Assembly (NCBI RefSeq): GCF_963518325.1 | Contig: NZ_CAUQJB010000001.1 | Span: forward strand, 310,001-374,000 | DNA length: 64,000 nt | DNA from: Vagococcus_D sp963518325 | Lineage (GTDB): Bacteria > Bacillota > Bacilli > Lactobacillales > Vagococcaceae | Direction: 5' to 3' | Part shown: positions 14,529 through 22,967 of the stretch, one piece after another | Layout: the number at the start of each line of letters is the position of its first letter | Numbering within the stretch: position 1 is the stretch's first letter | Notes under the pieces: generated by a model | Databases searched by the model: none | What the model was told of the DNA's origin: nothing | The model's input: the letters and a program-made list of their open reading frames with translations, nothing else | Position numbers and translations under genes: made by a program

Positions 14529-17318
14529 TTAGAGAAATTCTTTAAGGTCTTTTAAGATCTCATCCAAACTTTCTTCTACTAATGGTAGATCATTCGGCAA
14601 GGCCCGAATCATTCGGGCTCCGTATTTAGCCTTTATTAACCGTCTGTCGAGAACTAGCAAGACCCCTTTATCCTGGTCTGAACGTATCAGTCGGCCGAGT
14701 CCTTGCCTTAATCTTAAAGCCGCTTTCGGCAACGCATATTTATTAAAAGAATCAATTCCGTTATCTTTTAAATACTGATATTTTTCCTTAATAAAAGGAC
14801 GTTCTGGTGATTCAAATGGCAGACGAGTGACAATGATAATTTCCAAAGCCTCTCCAGGCAAATCGACCCCTTCCCAAAATGAATCAGTTCCCAGTAGTAT
14901 CGTATGAGCAGAGTGAGAAAAACGTTTGACGATTTTTTCTCTGGAACCCGATAAACCTTGTGCCAAGACTTCGACACCTTCCATCAACAGTTCATAGTGA
15001 ATTTTTTGATACACTTTTTGCAACATATCATGAGAGGTAAACAACACTAACAAGGAGCGTTTTTCTTGTCTGGCGATTTTTTTAAGAGTCTGGCTGACAA
15101 AGTCGATATACTCCGGTGAGCTCAACTCTCGATAATCATTGGCCTCAGTCGGAACGTATAACCTGGCCTGCTTGCTGTAATCATAAGTTGAGGGCAAAGA
15201 CTTAAAGGGCACATAGTCAATTCCCAAGGTCCTGCCTAGATACTGAGTGTCTTTTCCTACACGAATAGTTCCCCCAGTGTAAAGGATTTTATCATACCGC
15301 GGATACCAGCGACTATGAGACACAATCGAAGCAGAAAAATCACTGTAGCTAGCCGTAATCTGCTGATTCTTTTCTTTTATTCGCAACCATTTAATGACAT
15401 CACTTGAGACCGGCTGAATATAATCATCAAAAAATTGCGAAAACTCAGCAAATTGAGCTAGGTCACTTAACCACTCTGTCATTAAAAACTTCTCCGAAGC
15501 CGTCCATTTATCAATTTCACCCAGAAAAATCTGCTCGATTCGTTGATAAAGTTGACGACCCTCTTTCAGCAAAATATTAAATTGATTAAGATTCTTTTTC
15601 ATGTAAATCGGCATTTCCACCAATGTGTCATTACTGATTAAAACTTCCTCGTCATAGGTATGACCATGATCGATTAAGACCGCTTCAATAATATCTTCTT
15701 TCACCGTTTCAAACACATCCACCGCCTCATACAAAATTGTTCGCAAAGATTTTACCTCCCGATGCCAGTCATCGTGTTTCCACAATTTACTTAAGGCGGC
15801 CGGGTGATTATCACCATTCGTTAGTTGCATCAATTGCCTGGTAATTTGATAATCAGAGATTTGCATAAAACCAGCCCGTTGCGCAATTTCTGGTAAATGA
15901 TGAGCTTCATCAATGATCAAAAAAGGACTAGGAGGTAACAGGGGCTCATCCCGATAATTTTCCTGACAAAGAAAAGCGTGGTTAATCACAATCACATTAG
16001 ACTGTTTAATTTTCCGTTGCAAATGACGCCAAAAATCATCCTCATAGAAAGGTGATTTTTTTGACAGGAACGCCGTACCTTGATGTTTGATTTGCTTAAA
16101 AAAAATGTGATTATAGGTCGTCAAATTTAATTCATCTAAATCACCGGTTTTGGTTTCTGTTAACCAAACTAAGATTCCCATTTGGTATAAAGCGTATTGC
16201 TTTTGTTTAACCGGATTGATCAGCGTACTAGCAAACCGATCAATATCAATAAAGTGGCGATGGCTTTTGACTAAGGTAGCTACCAAACTACCAGGTCGAA
16301 TTTGATTGACTAACGGCAGGTCTTTTTCCACTATTTGACTCTCCAGTAACAAGGATACCGTGCTGATAATAACGGGCTTTTCTGGCGTTGCCAAATAACT
16401 TAAGGGCAGGAGGTAGCCAAAGGTTTTCCCACTACCAGTAGATGCCTCAAGGGCGAAGTTTTTATGACCTAACTTACCATCTTCAGTCGACACTGGGGTG
16501 GAAAAAAAATCATATACAAGGTTCATCATTTTCCCCTGGGTTTCCCGATAATCAAATAAATCTTGATAGAGTACTTCCTTCTCCACTTTAGAATGAGGGT
16601 AGTCAGATTCATGTTCTTTGTCATAAACGAAATAAGTGACTTCTTTTTTCTGCAGAGCCAATCCGTTGACCAATTGAAGACCTTTCGTCAAGGGACCAAT
16701 AGCTACCAGCATCTCCTGATAAACCATTTCGATGTACTGGGCTGTCTCCATCCCACATTCACTGGCTAAAACCACTAATTTTTCCATGGTCACTAGGGGT
16801 AAAGAACGCATGCGCTCTTCGATCACCAGCATTAATTCCGCCGTCACTTCCGCATCACTATCCGCTTGATGAGGCCGGTCATGGCTAATCCCGTATTGTT
16901 CCGCTAAATCCGACAAGCGAAAACTGGCAGAGGTTGGCAAAAAAATCTGCGCCAACTCAACAGTGTCAATTCCAGCAATCGTTAATTCTGGTACACCACA
17001 ACGGGTTAGTTCCTTACTTAGAAACTGGTAGTCAAAATAAATATTGTGTGCCACAAACACACAATCTGCTAATAAATTGGCAATTTCAGAGGCAACATCT
17101 TCAAAATAAGGGGCTCTGGCAACCTGTTCATTGGTTATTCCCGTTAAATTCTCAATTTGTTTGGTTATTTTCATTTTAGGATTGACATCGGTAGCGAATC
17201 GCGACACAATCTGGTTATTTTTCACAAAGACACAGCCAAACTGGATAATCCGATCGGTTGTGGGATTGGTGCCGGTTGTTTCTATATCAACAACTGCAAA
17301 AGTTGCATTGTTTTTCAC
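14529..17318 (-). CDS. dinG: DinG-family helicase with N-terminal 3'-5' exonuclease domain
   Basis: The 929-residue protein fuses a DnaQ-like DEDDh exonuclease (residues 1-165, VVDIETTGTNP and later DRPHQADSDAEVTAELM) to an XPD/DinG superfamily 2 helicase. The Walker A motif ASTGSGKT lies near residue 293 and the DEAH box IIDEAHHL near residue 469. The C terminus carries motifs V-VI, including RLRQGLGRLIRS. As in the Bacillus protein, no cluster of four cysteines for an Fe-S domain is obvious. It starts the dinG-ypmB-aspB-asnS block. A role in DNA repair is expected from the family. Confidence 0.93.
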   Translation of the reverse strand: MKNNATFAVVDIETTGTNPTTDRIIQFGCVFVKNNQIVSRFATDVNPKMKITKQIENLTGITNEQVARAPYFEDVASEIANLLADCVFVAHNIYFDYQFLSKELTRCGVPELTIAGIDTVELAQIFLPTSASFRLSDLAEQYGISHDRPHQADSDAEVTAELMLVIEERMRSLPLVTMEKLVVLASECGMETAQYIEMVYQEMLVAIGPLTKGLQLVNGLALQKKEVTYFVYDKEHESDYPHSKVEKEVLYQDLFDYRETQGKMMNLVYDFFSTPVSTEDGKLGHKNFALEASTGSGKTFGYLLPLSYLATPEKPVIISTVSLLLESQIVEKDLPLVNQIRPGSLVATLVKSHRHFIDIDRFASTLINPVKQKQYALYQMGILVWLTETKTGDLDELNLTTYNHIFFKQIKHQGTAFLSKKSPFYEDDFWRHLQRKIKQSNVIVINHAFLCQENYRDEPLLPPSPFLIIDEAHHLPEIAQRAGFMQISDYQITRQLMQLTNGDNHPAALSKLWKHDDWHREVKSLRTILYEAVDVFETVKEDIIEAVLIDHGHTYDEEVLISNDTLVEMPIYMKKNLNQFNILLKEGRQLYQRIEQIFLGEIDKWTASEKFLMTEWLSDLAQFAEFSQFFDDYIQPVSSDVIKWLRIKEKNQQITASYSDFSASIVSHSRWYPRYDKILYTGGTIRVGKDTQYLGRTLGIDYVPFKSLPSTYDYSKQARLYVPTEANDYRELSSPEYIDFVSQTLKKIARQEKRSLLVLFTSHDMLQKVYQKIHYELLMEGVEVLAQGLSGSREKIVKRFSHSAHTILLGTDSFWEGVDLPGEALEIIIVTRLPFESPERPFIKEKYQYLKDNGIDSFNKYALPKAALRLRQGLGRLIRSDQDKGVLLVLDRRLIKAKYGARMIRALPNDLPLVEESLDEILKDLKEFL

Positions 17319-17504
17319 TACACTTCCCTACTTTCACTCACACTCACTTAGACTAGTTGAAAAAATATTAGTTTGGCAAAAGGCCTAGTCAAATTATACC
17401 TATTTTCAGCCAAGATTTCACCTTATTCTTTCACTTCTGTTATTTTTGTTAACAAACACCCTTGCGAGCAGTCTTTTCTTATGCTATATTTAGGGAGAAT
17501 TGAG

Positions 17505-17621
17505 ATGGAATGTTACTGTTCTGGCAGGCATAACCTAGATTCATGCGAGTCATTTTGGCCTTTTCGCCATAATCACTGGGATGAGTTTAGGTTTTTTTGT
17601 TTTTTTCGTAAAAACAATTAA
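17505..17621 (+). CDS. Candidate 38-residue Cys/His/aromatic-rich small protein
   Basis: The ORF encodes 38 residues beginning MECYCSGRHNLDSCESFW and rich in Cys (4), His (3), Trp (2) and Phe (8). An in-frame extension upstream exists but lacks a ribosome binding site, while AGGGAG lies 8 bases before this ATG. TTGCGA, a 17-base spacer and TATATT lie just upstream. If that were the promoter, the transcript would start almost inside the ribosome binding site, so it may not be the one used. The Cys-x-Cys-x3-His pattern suggests possible metal binding. No homologue is known to me and this may not be a gene. Confidence 0.35.
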   Translation: MECYCSGRHNLDSCESFWPFRHNHWDEFRFFCFFRKNN

Positions 17622-17713
17622 TTAATGTCCATTCTCAACTGATGAGTCCCGCTAGATTATGCTAAACTAATTAGGCATGGACAACAAAATACGTTTATAA
17701 AGGAGACGAACAA

Positions 17714-19147
17714 ATGGTAACTAGTAAATTTCCAAAGGATTTTTTATGGGGTGGCGCCGTTGCGGCCAATCAATGTGAAGGTGCTTATAATGTAGACGGT
17801 AAAGGCTTATCACCAGTTGATATCTTACCTGATGTTCACCATGGCCGTTGGGAAGCTCTAATGAACCCAACAGAGGCTTTAGAAAAGAATTATGGCTTCT
17901 ACCCTAGCCATGAATCAATCGACTTTTACCACCACTATAAAGAAGATTTAGCCTTAATGGCAGAAATGGGCTTTAAAACATTTAGAACTTCGATTTGTTG
18001 GGCTCGTATTTTCCCAAATGGTGACGAAACGGAACCAAATGAAGCTGGTCTTAAATTCTATGATGATCTATTTAACGAATGCCAACGACTTGGCATGGAA
18101 CCCTTAGTCACTATTCAACATTTTGATACACCGGTAGCCTTAATGACCAACTACGGTGGTTGGAAAAATCGCAAATTGATTGATTTTTATTTAAATTACT
18201 GTGAAGTAGTATTCAACCGTTACAAAGATACGGTTAAATATTGGTTAACATTTAACGAAATCAACATGATTTTGCATATTCCCTTCTTCGGTGGCGGTCT
18301 TGATGTCAGCAAAGAAGACAACCCTGAACAAGTCAAATATCAAAGTGCTCACCATCAGTTAGTGGCCTCAGCAATGGCAACTAAATTAGGTCACGAGATT
18401 AACCCTGATTTCCAAATCGGCTGTATGTTAGCTGCTGGTGCTACCTATCCAAATACATGTGCCCCAGAAGACGTCTGGAAAGCATTAGAAGCTGATCGTG
18501 AAGGTTACTTCTTTATTGACGTTCAAGCTCGTGGTTATTATCCAAGCTACAGCAAACGTTTTTTCAAAGAAAACAGCATTGAATTAGAGATTGCAGAAGG
18601 CGACTTAGCAGTCCTAAAAGAAAATACCGTTGACTTCATCTCATTCAGTTACTACTCTTCTCGTTTGACTAGTGCCGATGAAAAAGTCAACAGCAAAACA
18701 GAAGGCAATGTCTTTGCCTCTTTAAAAAATCCTTACTTAAAAGCCAGTGAATGGGGTTGGCAAATAGACCCACTTGGTTTAAGAACGACGATGAATCAAA
18801 TTTACGACCGTTACCAAAAACCTCTCTTTGTGGTTGAAAATGGCCTGGGCGCGATTGATAAAGTCGAAAGTGACGGCAGCATCATTGACGATTACCGAAT
18901 TGATTATTTACGAGAACATGTCCGTGAAATGGGCGAAGCGATTGAAGACGGCGTTGAATGTCTTGGCTATACGACTTGGGGCTGTATTGACTTAGTCAGT
19001 GCCGGTTCAGGTGAAATGAGCAAACGTTACGGTTTTATCTACGTTGACCGCGATAATAACGGTCAAGGTACTCTCACTCGCAGCAAGAAAAAATCATTTG
19101 ATTGGTACAAACAAGTCATTGCCACAAACGGCGCTGATTTAGCCTAA
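17714..19147 (+). CDS. Glycoside hydrolase family 1 (6-phospho-beta-glucosidase-like)
   Basis: This 477-residue TIM-barrel glycosidase has the family 1 signature FLWGGAVAANQCEGAY at the N terminus, the acid/base glutamate in TFNEIN near residue 184 and the nucleophile glutamate in VENGLG near residue 374. Family 1 enzymes of lactic acid bacteria mostly hydrolyse 6-phospho-beta-glucosides delivered by a PTS, but no PTS gene is nearby. The start follows AAGGAGACGAACAA. It is monocistronic with its own terminator. Confidence 0.9.
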   Translation: MVTSKFPKDFLWGGAVAANQCEGAYNVDGKGLSPVDILPDVHHGRWEALMNPTEALEKNYGFYPSHESIDFYHHYKEDLALMAEMGFKTFRTSICWARIFPNGDETEPNEAGLKFYDDLFNECQRLGMEPLVTIQHFDTPVALMTNYGGWKNRKLIDFYLNYCEVVFNRYKDTVKYWLTFNEINMILHIPFFGGGLDVSKEDNPEQVKYQSAHHQLVASAMATKLGHEINPDFQIGCMLAAGATYPNTCAPEDVWKALEADREGYFFIDVQARGYYPSYSKRFFKENSIELEIAEGDLAVLKENTVDFISFSYYSSRLTSADEKVNSKTEGNVFASLKNPYLKASEWGWQIDPLGLRTTMNQIYDRYQKPLFVVENGLGAIDKVESDGSIIDDYRIDYLREHVREMGEAIEDGVECLGYTTWGCIDLVSAGSGEMSKRYGFIYVDRDNNGQGTLTRSKKKSFDWYKQVIATNGADLA

Positions 19148-19149
19148 TC

Positions 19150-19188
19150 AACAGGCAGATTGCTTTTTAAGCAATCTGTCTGTTTTTC
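19150..19188 (+). terminator. Intrinsic terminator of the GH1 gene
   Basis: ACAGGCAGATTGC and GCAATCTGTCTGT pair with a 7-base loop, followed by a T run. Confidence 0.92.
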
Positions 19189-19345
19189 TTTTCCACTTGT
19201 TTTTATTACGTTCGTTTTCAAGGTTAATTTCATTTATTCCTTTAATTTCTCTTAAAAGACACCGATTATACGTGCTATTTCAGGAAAAAATATTATAATA
19301 GTAATATGGCGAAGAGATATTTTAGAAAGTTGAGGGCTGAAATGA

Positions 19346-19624
19346 ATGAAAAAAGTAAAAATCGCAATTGATGATTACACCGAAATGAAAAATAAACTTA
19401 AATTTCTTGAATTTTATTGGTCAGAACTTAATAATAAATCAAATTTTGCTCGGTCATATAAATATGCCCCCGATGTTCAATCCTTTATTGACCTTGAACT
19501 GTATGACCAAGTCAGCAGTATTAAAGTTCACGCACTGACAAAACGAGTGAGCATAACGGCAAAAAATTACGAACTATTAAAAAAATTTGCTTACATTAGT
19601 GACGACTTAAAAAAACATATTTAG
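19346..19624 (+). CDS. Hypothetical 92-residue protein
   Basis: This soluble, lysine-rich protein begins MKKVKIAIDDYTEMKNKLKF and ends in LKKHI. Helices are predicted throughout and no membrane segment or signal peptide is seen. GAGGGCTGAA lies upstream of the ATG and a TATAAT box at about 19295 probably drives it. It is 60 bases ahead of a universal stress protein gene that has its own -10 box. I recognise no family. Confidence 0.6.
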   Translation: MKKVKIAIDDYTEMKNKLKFLEFYWSELNNKSNFARSYKYAPDVQSFIDLELYDQVSSIKVHALTKRVSITAKNYELLKKFAYISDDLKKHI

Positions 19625-19691
19625 TCTTTAAAATCACTAATTCAACTGTCCTATGTTATAATATAGTTAATAAAAGTATGGGAGGTTGACG

Positions 19692-20141
19692 ATGATGTTA
19701 CCAAATTATCAACGTGTCTTAGTTGCAAATGATGGCTCAGAAAACTCTTTATTAGCCTTTAAAGAAGCCGTTGAAATTGCCAAACGAAACCAAGCAAATC
19801 TCTATATCCTAAGAGTAGTCGACACACGAATCGATCCTTTTGCCCCTTATGTAATTGAAGGCGTTATTGAGGAACAACTTGAGGAAGCCAAGCGAGACAT
19901 GAATGAACTAGCCGATTTAGCAAAAGAGTATGGGGTTGGCGAAGTGTATCCGCTAGTTAAACAAGGTCAACCCAGAGACATCATTACCAATAAAGTTCCT
20001 GAACGAGAAAACATCGATTTATTAGTCGTCGGTGCCACGGGGAAAACAGGTTTAGATAAACTTTGGATTGGCTCTACAACAAATTACGTTGTCAACCACG
20101 CCACCTGTAATGTTCTCGTTATCCGCAATAAAAAAGATTAA
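19692..20141 (+). CDS. Universal stress protein UspA family
   Basis: This cytoplasmic protein of about 149 residues has an alpha/beta Rossmann-like fold. The C-terminal GATGKTGLDKLWIGS matches the Gly-x2-Gly-x9-Gly-Ser ATP-binding signature, so it belongs to the ATP-binding Usp group. The ATG is 6 bases after GGAGG; an in-frame TTG two codons earlier overlaps that ribosome binding site. A TATAAT box precedes it. Such proteins are generally induced by stress or growth arrest, and the specific role is unknown. Confidence 0.9.
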   Translation: MMLPNYQRVLVANDGSENSLLAFKEAVEIAKRNQANLYILRVVDTRIDPFAPYVIEGVIEEQLEEAKRDMNELADLAKEYGVGEVYPLVKQGQPRDIITNKVPERENIDLLVVGATGKTGLDKLWIGSTTNYVVNHATCNVLVIRNKKD

Positions 20142-20143
20142 CA

Positions 20144-20175
20144 AAAGCCGCTTAGGTCTTCTAAGCGGCTTTTTT
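20144..20175. terminator. Bidirectional terminator between usp and the HTH gene
   Basis: AAAGCCGCTTAG and CTAAGCGGCTTT form a 12-bp stem with a 5-base loop and A/T tails on both sides. Confidence 0.93.
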
Positions 20176-20710
20176 AGTAATTTAAACTCCTTAAACTTAG
20201 TTCAGCAGTTTGCTTATTGATCAGCTTTATATCATAGAGCTTTACCACTTTATCTTGCAAGCGCAAGCTGGCTTTATCAGGGTTTTTGTCCAAAATAATC
20301 CACAATAGATTGATTAAAAATTCAAACAGACCTCCTGAACCAGCACTACCTAAATCAAATCCCAATCGATCTGCTTCGCTTAACTGAGACTTTTTATAAG
20401 CTTTAACTGTTTCTAAAAATGGCCCTACAACTAAAAATCGAGGACTCTGAGAGTCGACAGCCTCTTTTAACTCAGCAAAAGTAAAGACTTGCAATAATGC
20501 GCCTTCTCGTTCAATCGTCAGTAGAGCATCCAATACTTCTCCAGCGGTATCCCCTGTAGCCTGTCCTAATGCAATTAGTACCTTACCGCTATAAGATTTG
20601 GCATCTTTCTTATTAGCACTATAAAGTGTTTGTTGCGATATACCACTTCGTTGAGACACATCGTAGCGAGTTATTTGATGACGCTGTAAATAAATATCTA
20701 TTAAATTCAT
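20174..20710 (-). CDS. HTH-domain protein with a hydrophobic C-terminal region
   Basis: The likely start is the ATG 8 bases after AGAGG, giving 178 residues. A longer ORF reaches into the divergent promoter but lacks a ribosome binding site. Residues 1-55 form a lambda-type helix-turn-helix (ITRYDVSQRSGISQQTLYS). Near residues 120-145 there is a glycine-rich hydrophobic stretch, GFDLGSAGSGGLFEFL. It is divergent from a gene under a LexA-box-like promoter and could bind the shared region. I do not recognise the complete architecture. Confidence 0.65.
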   Translation of the reverse strand: MNLIDIYLQRHQITRYDVSQRSGISQQTLYSANKKDAKSYSGKVLIALGQATGDTAGEVLDALLTIEREGALLQVFTFAELKEAVDSQSPRFLVVGPFLETVKAYKKSQLSEADRLGFDLGSAGSGGLFEFLINLLWIILDKNPDKASLRLQDKVVKLYDIKLINKQTAELSLRSLNY

Positions 20711-20740
20711 GAATAGCACCTCTTTAATAAAATTTATTTT

Positions 20741-20770
20741 AGTATAACATATTTTAGTGTCGTAAATCAA
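20741..20770 (-). promoter_or_regulatory. Promoter of the HTH gene
   Basis: On the minus strand TTGATT, an 18-base spacer and TATACT precede the gene. It lies 10 bases from the divergent SOS-like promoter. Confidence 0.6.
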
Positions 20771-20780
20771 GAGATTCCTC

Positions 20781-20810
20781 TTGACAAAAACGAACATACA
20801 TTCGTATAAT
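20781..20810 (+). promoter_or_regulatory. Strong promoter with an embedded LexA-box-like palindrome
   Basis: TTGACA at 20781, an 18-base spacer and TATAAT at 20805 form a near-perfect sigma-A promoter. The spacer holds CGAACATACATTCG (20791-20804), close to the Gram-positive SOS operator CGAAC-N4-GTTCG with one core mismatch. Binding there would block RNA polymerase. Confidence 0.75.
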
Positions 20811-20845
20811 AGAGACATCAAATACAGTCGAAACGAGGGTTTATT

Positions 20846-21130
20846 ATGGAAACATTTACTGGTACCGTCTCAAAAATTAAAATTATCTCTTACGCTGAGC
20901 AGCCTCTTGTCCGTTTTACCTTAACCACCGATCAAGGTAAACCTATTAATTGTTTAATCCATCAAGACGCCTTGAACTTTCTTGCAGATGTCGAAGATCA
21001 ATCAACCATTGCCGCATATGGTTATTTTAATCAGCGTCACCAGTTCATCTTAAGAAAATACACGGTGATTGGCCTGTCAAGTATCCAGTACTTTTATCAA
21101 AGCAGCCCCTATCCTCATGCCAAACATTAA
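20846..21130 (+). CDS. Small beta-rich protein under SOS-like control (paralogue of the 48.4 kb gene)
   Basis: This 94-residue protein is predicted almost entirely as beta strands (FTGTVSKIKIIS, LVRFTLTTDQG, INCLIHQ, GYFNQRHQFIL), suggestive of a small OB-like barrel; that is inference. It resembles the product at 48377-48649, sharing LVRFTL, INC and the spacing of the last strands. Both are preceded by promoters with GAAC/GTTC-type palindromes, which points to induction by DNA damage. The start follows GAGGG. Function unknown. Confidence 0.7.
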   Translation: METFTGTVSKIKIISYAEQPLVRFTLTTDQGKPINCLIHQDALNFLADVEDQSTIAAYGYFNQRHQFILRKYTVIGLSSIQYFYQSSPYPHAKH

Positions 21131-21144
21131 AAATATTACATCAT

Positions 21145-21195
21145 TTAATCCAAAAGACACCAGATGATCGCTTATCTGGTGTCTTTTGGATTAAT
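21145..21195. terminator. Bidirectional terminator with a perfect 21-bp stem
   Basis: TTAATCCAAAAGACACCAGAT is repeated in exact inverse orientation around an 8-base loop. It lies between convergent genes and is longer than the other terminators here. Confidence 0.88.
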
Positions 21196-21224
21196 TTAAA
21201 TTTAGCTAAGGCGAGATAGACACT

Positions 21225-22676
21225 CTATCGTCGAACAAATATATACCATGCCACCGTAATTAATAGGAAACTAGACGAGATAAGCACTGTCACAATGCTA
21301 TACGTTTCCCAAACAACTATCGTAAACCAATCTTTTCCAATGATTGCCATTATAGATACGATAACAAACGCAACGGTCAGTAGGCAAAAAATGACCATGA
21401 GCCTTTTTTTAGATAGCTTTCTACCTTTAGTTCTTGATCTGATTCGAAACCCTAAAAAAAGGAACAAGAGGGCTAGCAGACAAAAAAGAAGGGTTAATGA
21501 GGATAATATACGGTCTAAAGTTTGTGTGCCACTGATATTATATGTTTGATTTAGATCTCCCTTTAATATCTCGGTCATTTTTTTCACGACATTACCGTTT
21601 GTATTTGCTCCATTGGTCAACAAACAAACTGCTGTTCGCTCATACGGCAATAGAATAACTTCCGTTCTAAAATTAGGATTTCCACCAGAGTGTTCGATAA
21701 TTGTCTGGTCAGCATTAACTAACCATCCTCCAGCGTAATAGCGGTTACCTACTGCTGAAACTGATTGATTCCCCTGCTGCGATCTCTCGACAACAGTCTG
21801 GTACTCCTCTGGAAGATCATCAATTTCTCCTAGTTGGATCCTCATCCAACGAGCCATGTCTTTTGCACTCGAAATAAGATAGCCCGCCGGTTTATTTCCA
21901 TCATATTCTGGAGCATCATAGGGACTAGTCAAGAAAAAGGAGGACCGATAGCCTTGTGCTAGTTGCCCAGCTGCCTTAGCCTCTTTTTTGCAAACATAGG
22001 TATGATATAGTCCAAGTGGCCGAAATAATTGCTTTTCCATAAATTCTTCATAACTCTGTCCCGATACTTGTTGAATCACCAATCCTAGTACATCATAATT
22101 AACAGTTCCATACTCATATCTTTCACCTGGAGGAAAAGCCAATTCTTCACCTACTAGCATCTCAACTGTTTTTCTTAATAGATGTGATCCGTTACCTTGC
22201 GGGATATTTTTAGTGTGCTTGGGATTGGTTAAACCGCTAGTATGGTGAAGAAAATTATTAAGTGTCAATTCTCGTTTATCCACCATTTCTCCTTGGTAAA
22301 CCAGAGTAAACCACGGTAAATAATTCGTGATAGGATCTGACATTGATAATAATCCCTGCTCTTCTAACAATAAAATTCCTGCACCTGTAAAGGCTTTACT
22401 CACTGAAGCCAATTCATATAATGTATTTTCGCTTGCGGACATTCCTGTCTCTCGATCTGCAAACCCCGAAGAAAAATAAAAAACATCCTCTTCAACAATA
22501 ACGGAAAGTGACATACCAGGAACACCTGATATGGCACTAGCGTCATCCAACAACTTTTGAATTGAATCCGCTTGAGTATCTGATAATGCATAACTTCGTT
22601 GATTGAAAGACAAAAATAATAACAGTATCATTAGCACGTAAACAAAAACCTTGCTCATCATTTCACATTTGTTCAA
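21225..22676 (-). CDS. Membrane-bound serine hydrolase, class C beta-lactamase/PBP4* family
   Basis: This 483-residue protein has an N-terminal signal/anchor (about 9-30), an extracellular beta-lactamase-fold domain (about 35-380) and three C-terminal membrane helices. The nucleophile motif SVSK lies near residue 92 and the third motif HSGG near residue 330. The second motif reads YGTVNY where YSN is usual, so the canonical Asn appears replaced. Relatives are carboxypeptidases, esterases or D-aminopeptidases; the substrate is unknown. The listed start is TTG; ATGs five and six codons in are alternatives. Confidence 0.82.
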   Translation of the reverse strand: MNKCEMMSKVFVYVLMILLLFLSFNQRSYALSDTQADSIQKLLDDASAISGVPGMSLSVIVEEDVFYFSSGFADRETGMSASENTLYELASVSKAFTGAGILLLEEQGLLSMSDPITNYLPWFTLVYQGEMVDKRELTLNNFLHHTSGLTNPKHTKNIPQGNGSHLLRKTVEMLVGEELAFPPGERYEYGTVNYDVLGLVIQQVSGQSYEEFMEKQLFRPLGLYHTYVCKKEAKAAGQLAQGYRSSFFLTSPYDAPEYDGNKPAGYLISSAKDMARWMRIQLGEIDDLPEEYQTVVERSQQGNQSVSAVGNRYYAGGWLVNADQTIIEHSGGNPNFRTEVILLPYERTAVCLLTNGANTNGNVVKKMTEILKGDLNQTYNISGTQTLDRILSSLTLLFCLLALLFLFLGFRIRSRTKGRKLSKKRLMVIFCLLTVAFVIVSIMAIIGKDWFTIVVWETYSIVTVLISSSFLLITVAWYIFVRR

Positions 22677-22790
22677 GAGTCACACTAACCTTTCATCATT
22701 GATCCACGGTATGTTGATTCCTTTCATTATAGCAAAGCCCTACTTATAAATAAAATACTTCTTTATTGCCCACTTAGATCACATTTTGGT

Positions 22791-22820
22791 AAAAAAAAAC
22801 CACCGCAAGCTTGGCGGTGG
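22791..22820 (-). terminator. GC-rich intrinsic terminator
   Basis: CCACCGCC and its complement GCGGTGG form a strong stem followed on the minus strand by nine T. It lies about 150 bases after the DUF975 gene. Nothing convincing is coded between them. Confidence 0.88.
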
Positions 22821-22967
22821 AAATGAAGGTTGTTATTTACTCTAGTAGGAGTAAGTATGAAAACCAATTCGGGATAACTGGCATACAAACAGTATACGCA
22901 ATTAAGATAACATAATTCTGACACTTCTATGAATTAAACCTAATAGTTCCATGAGAAAAAACTCATT

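Noticed and set aside
17373..17504. Upstream extension of the Cys/His-rich ORF to 82 residues
   Set aside because: No ribosome binding site is present at the upstream ATG, and the extension overlaps promoter-like sequence.
22840..22890. 15-codon minus-strand ORF (MPVIPNWFSYLLLLE) before the terminator at 22.8 kb
   Set aside because: There is no ribosome binding site and only a weak promoter; it is likely chance.
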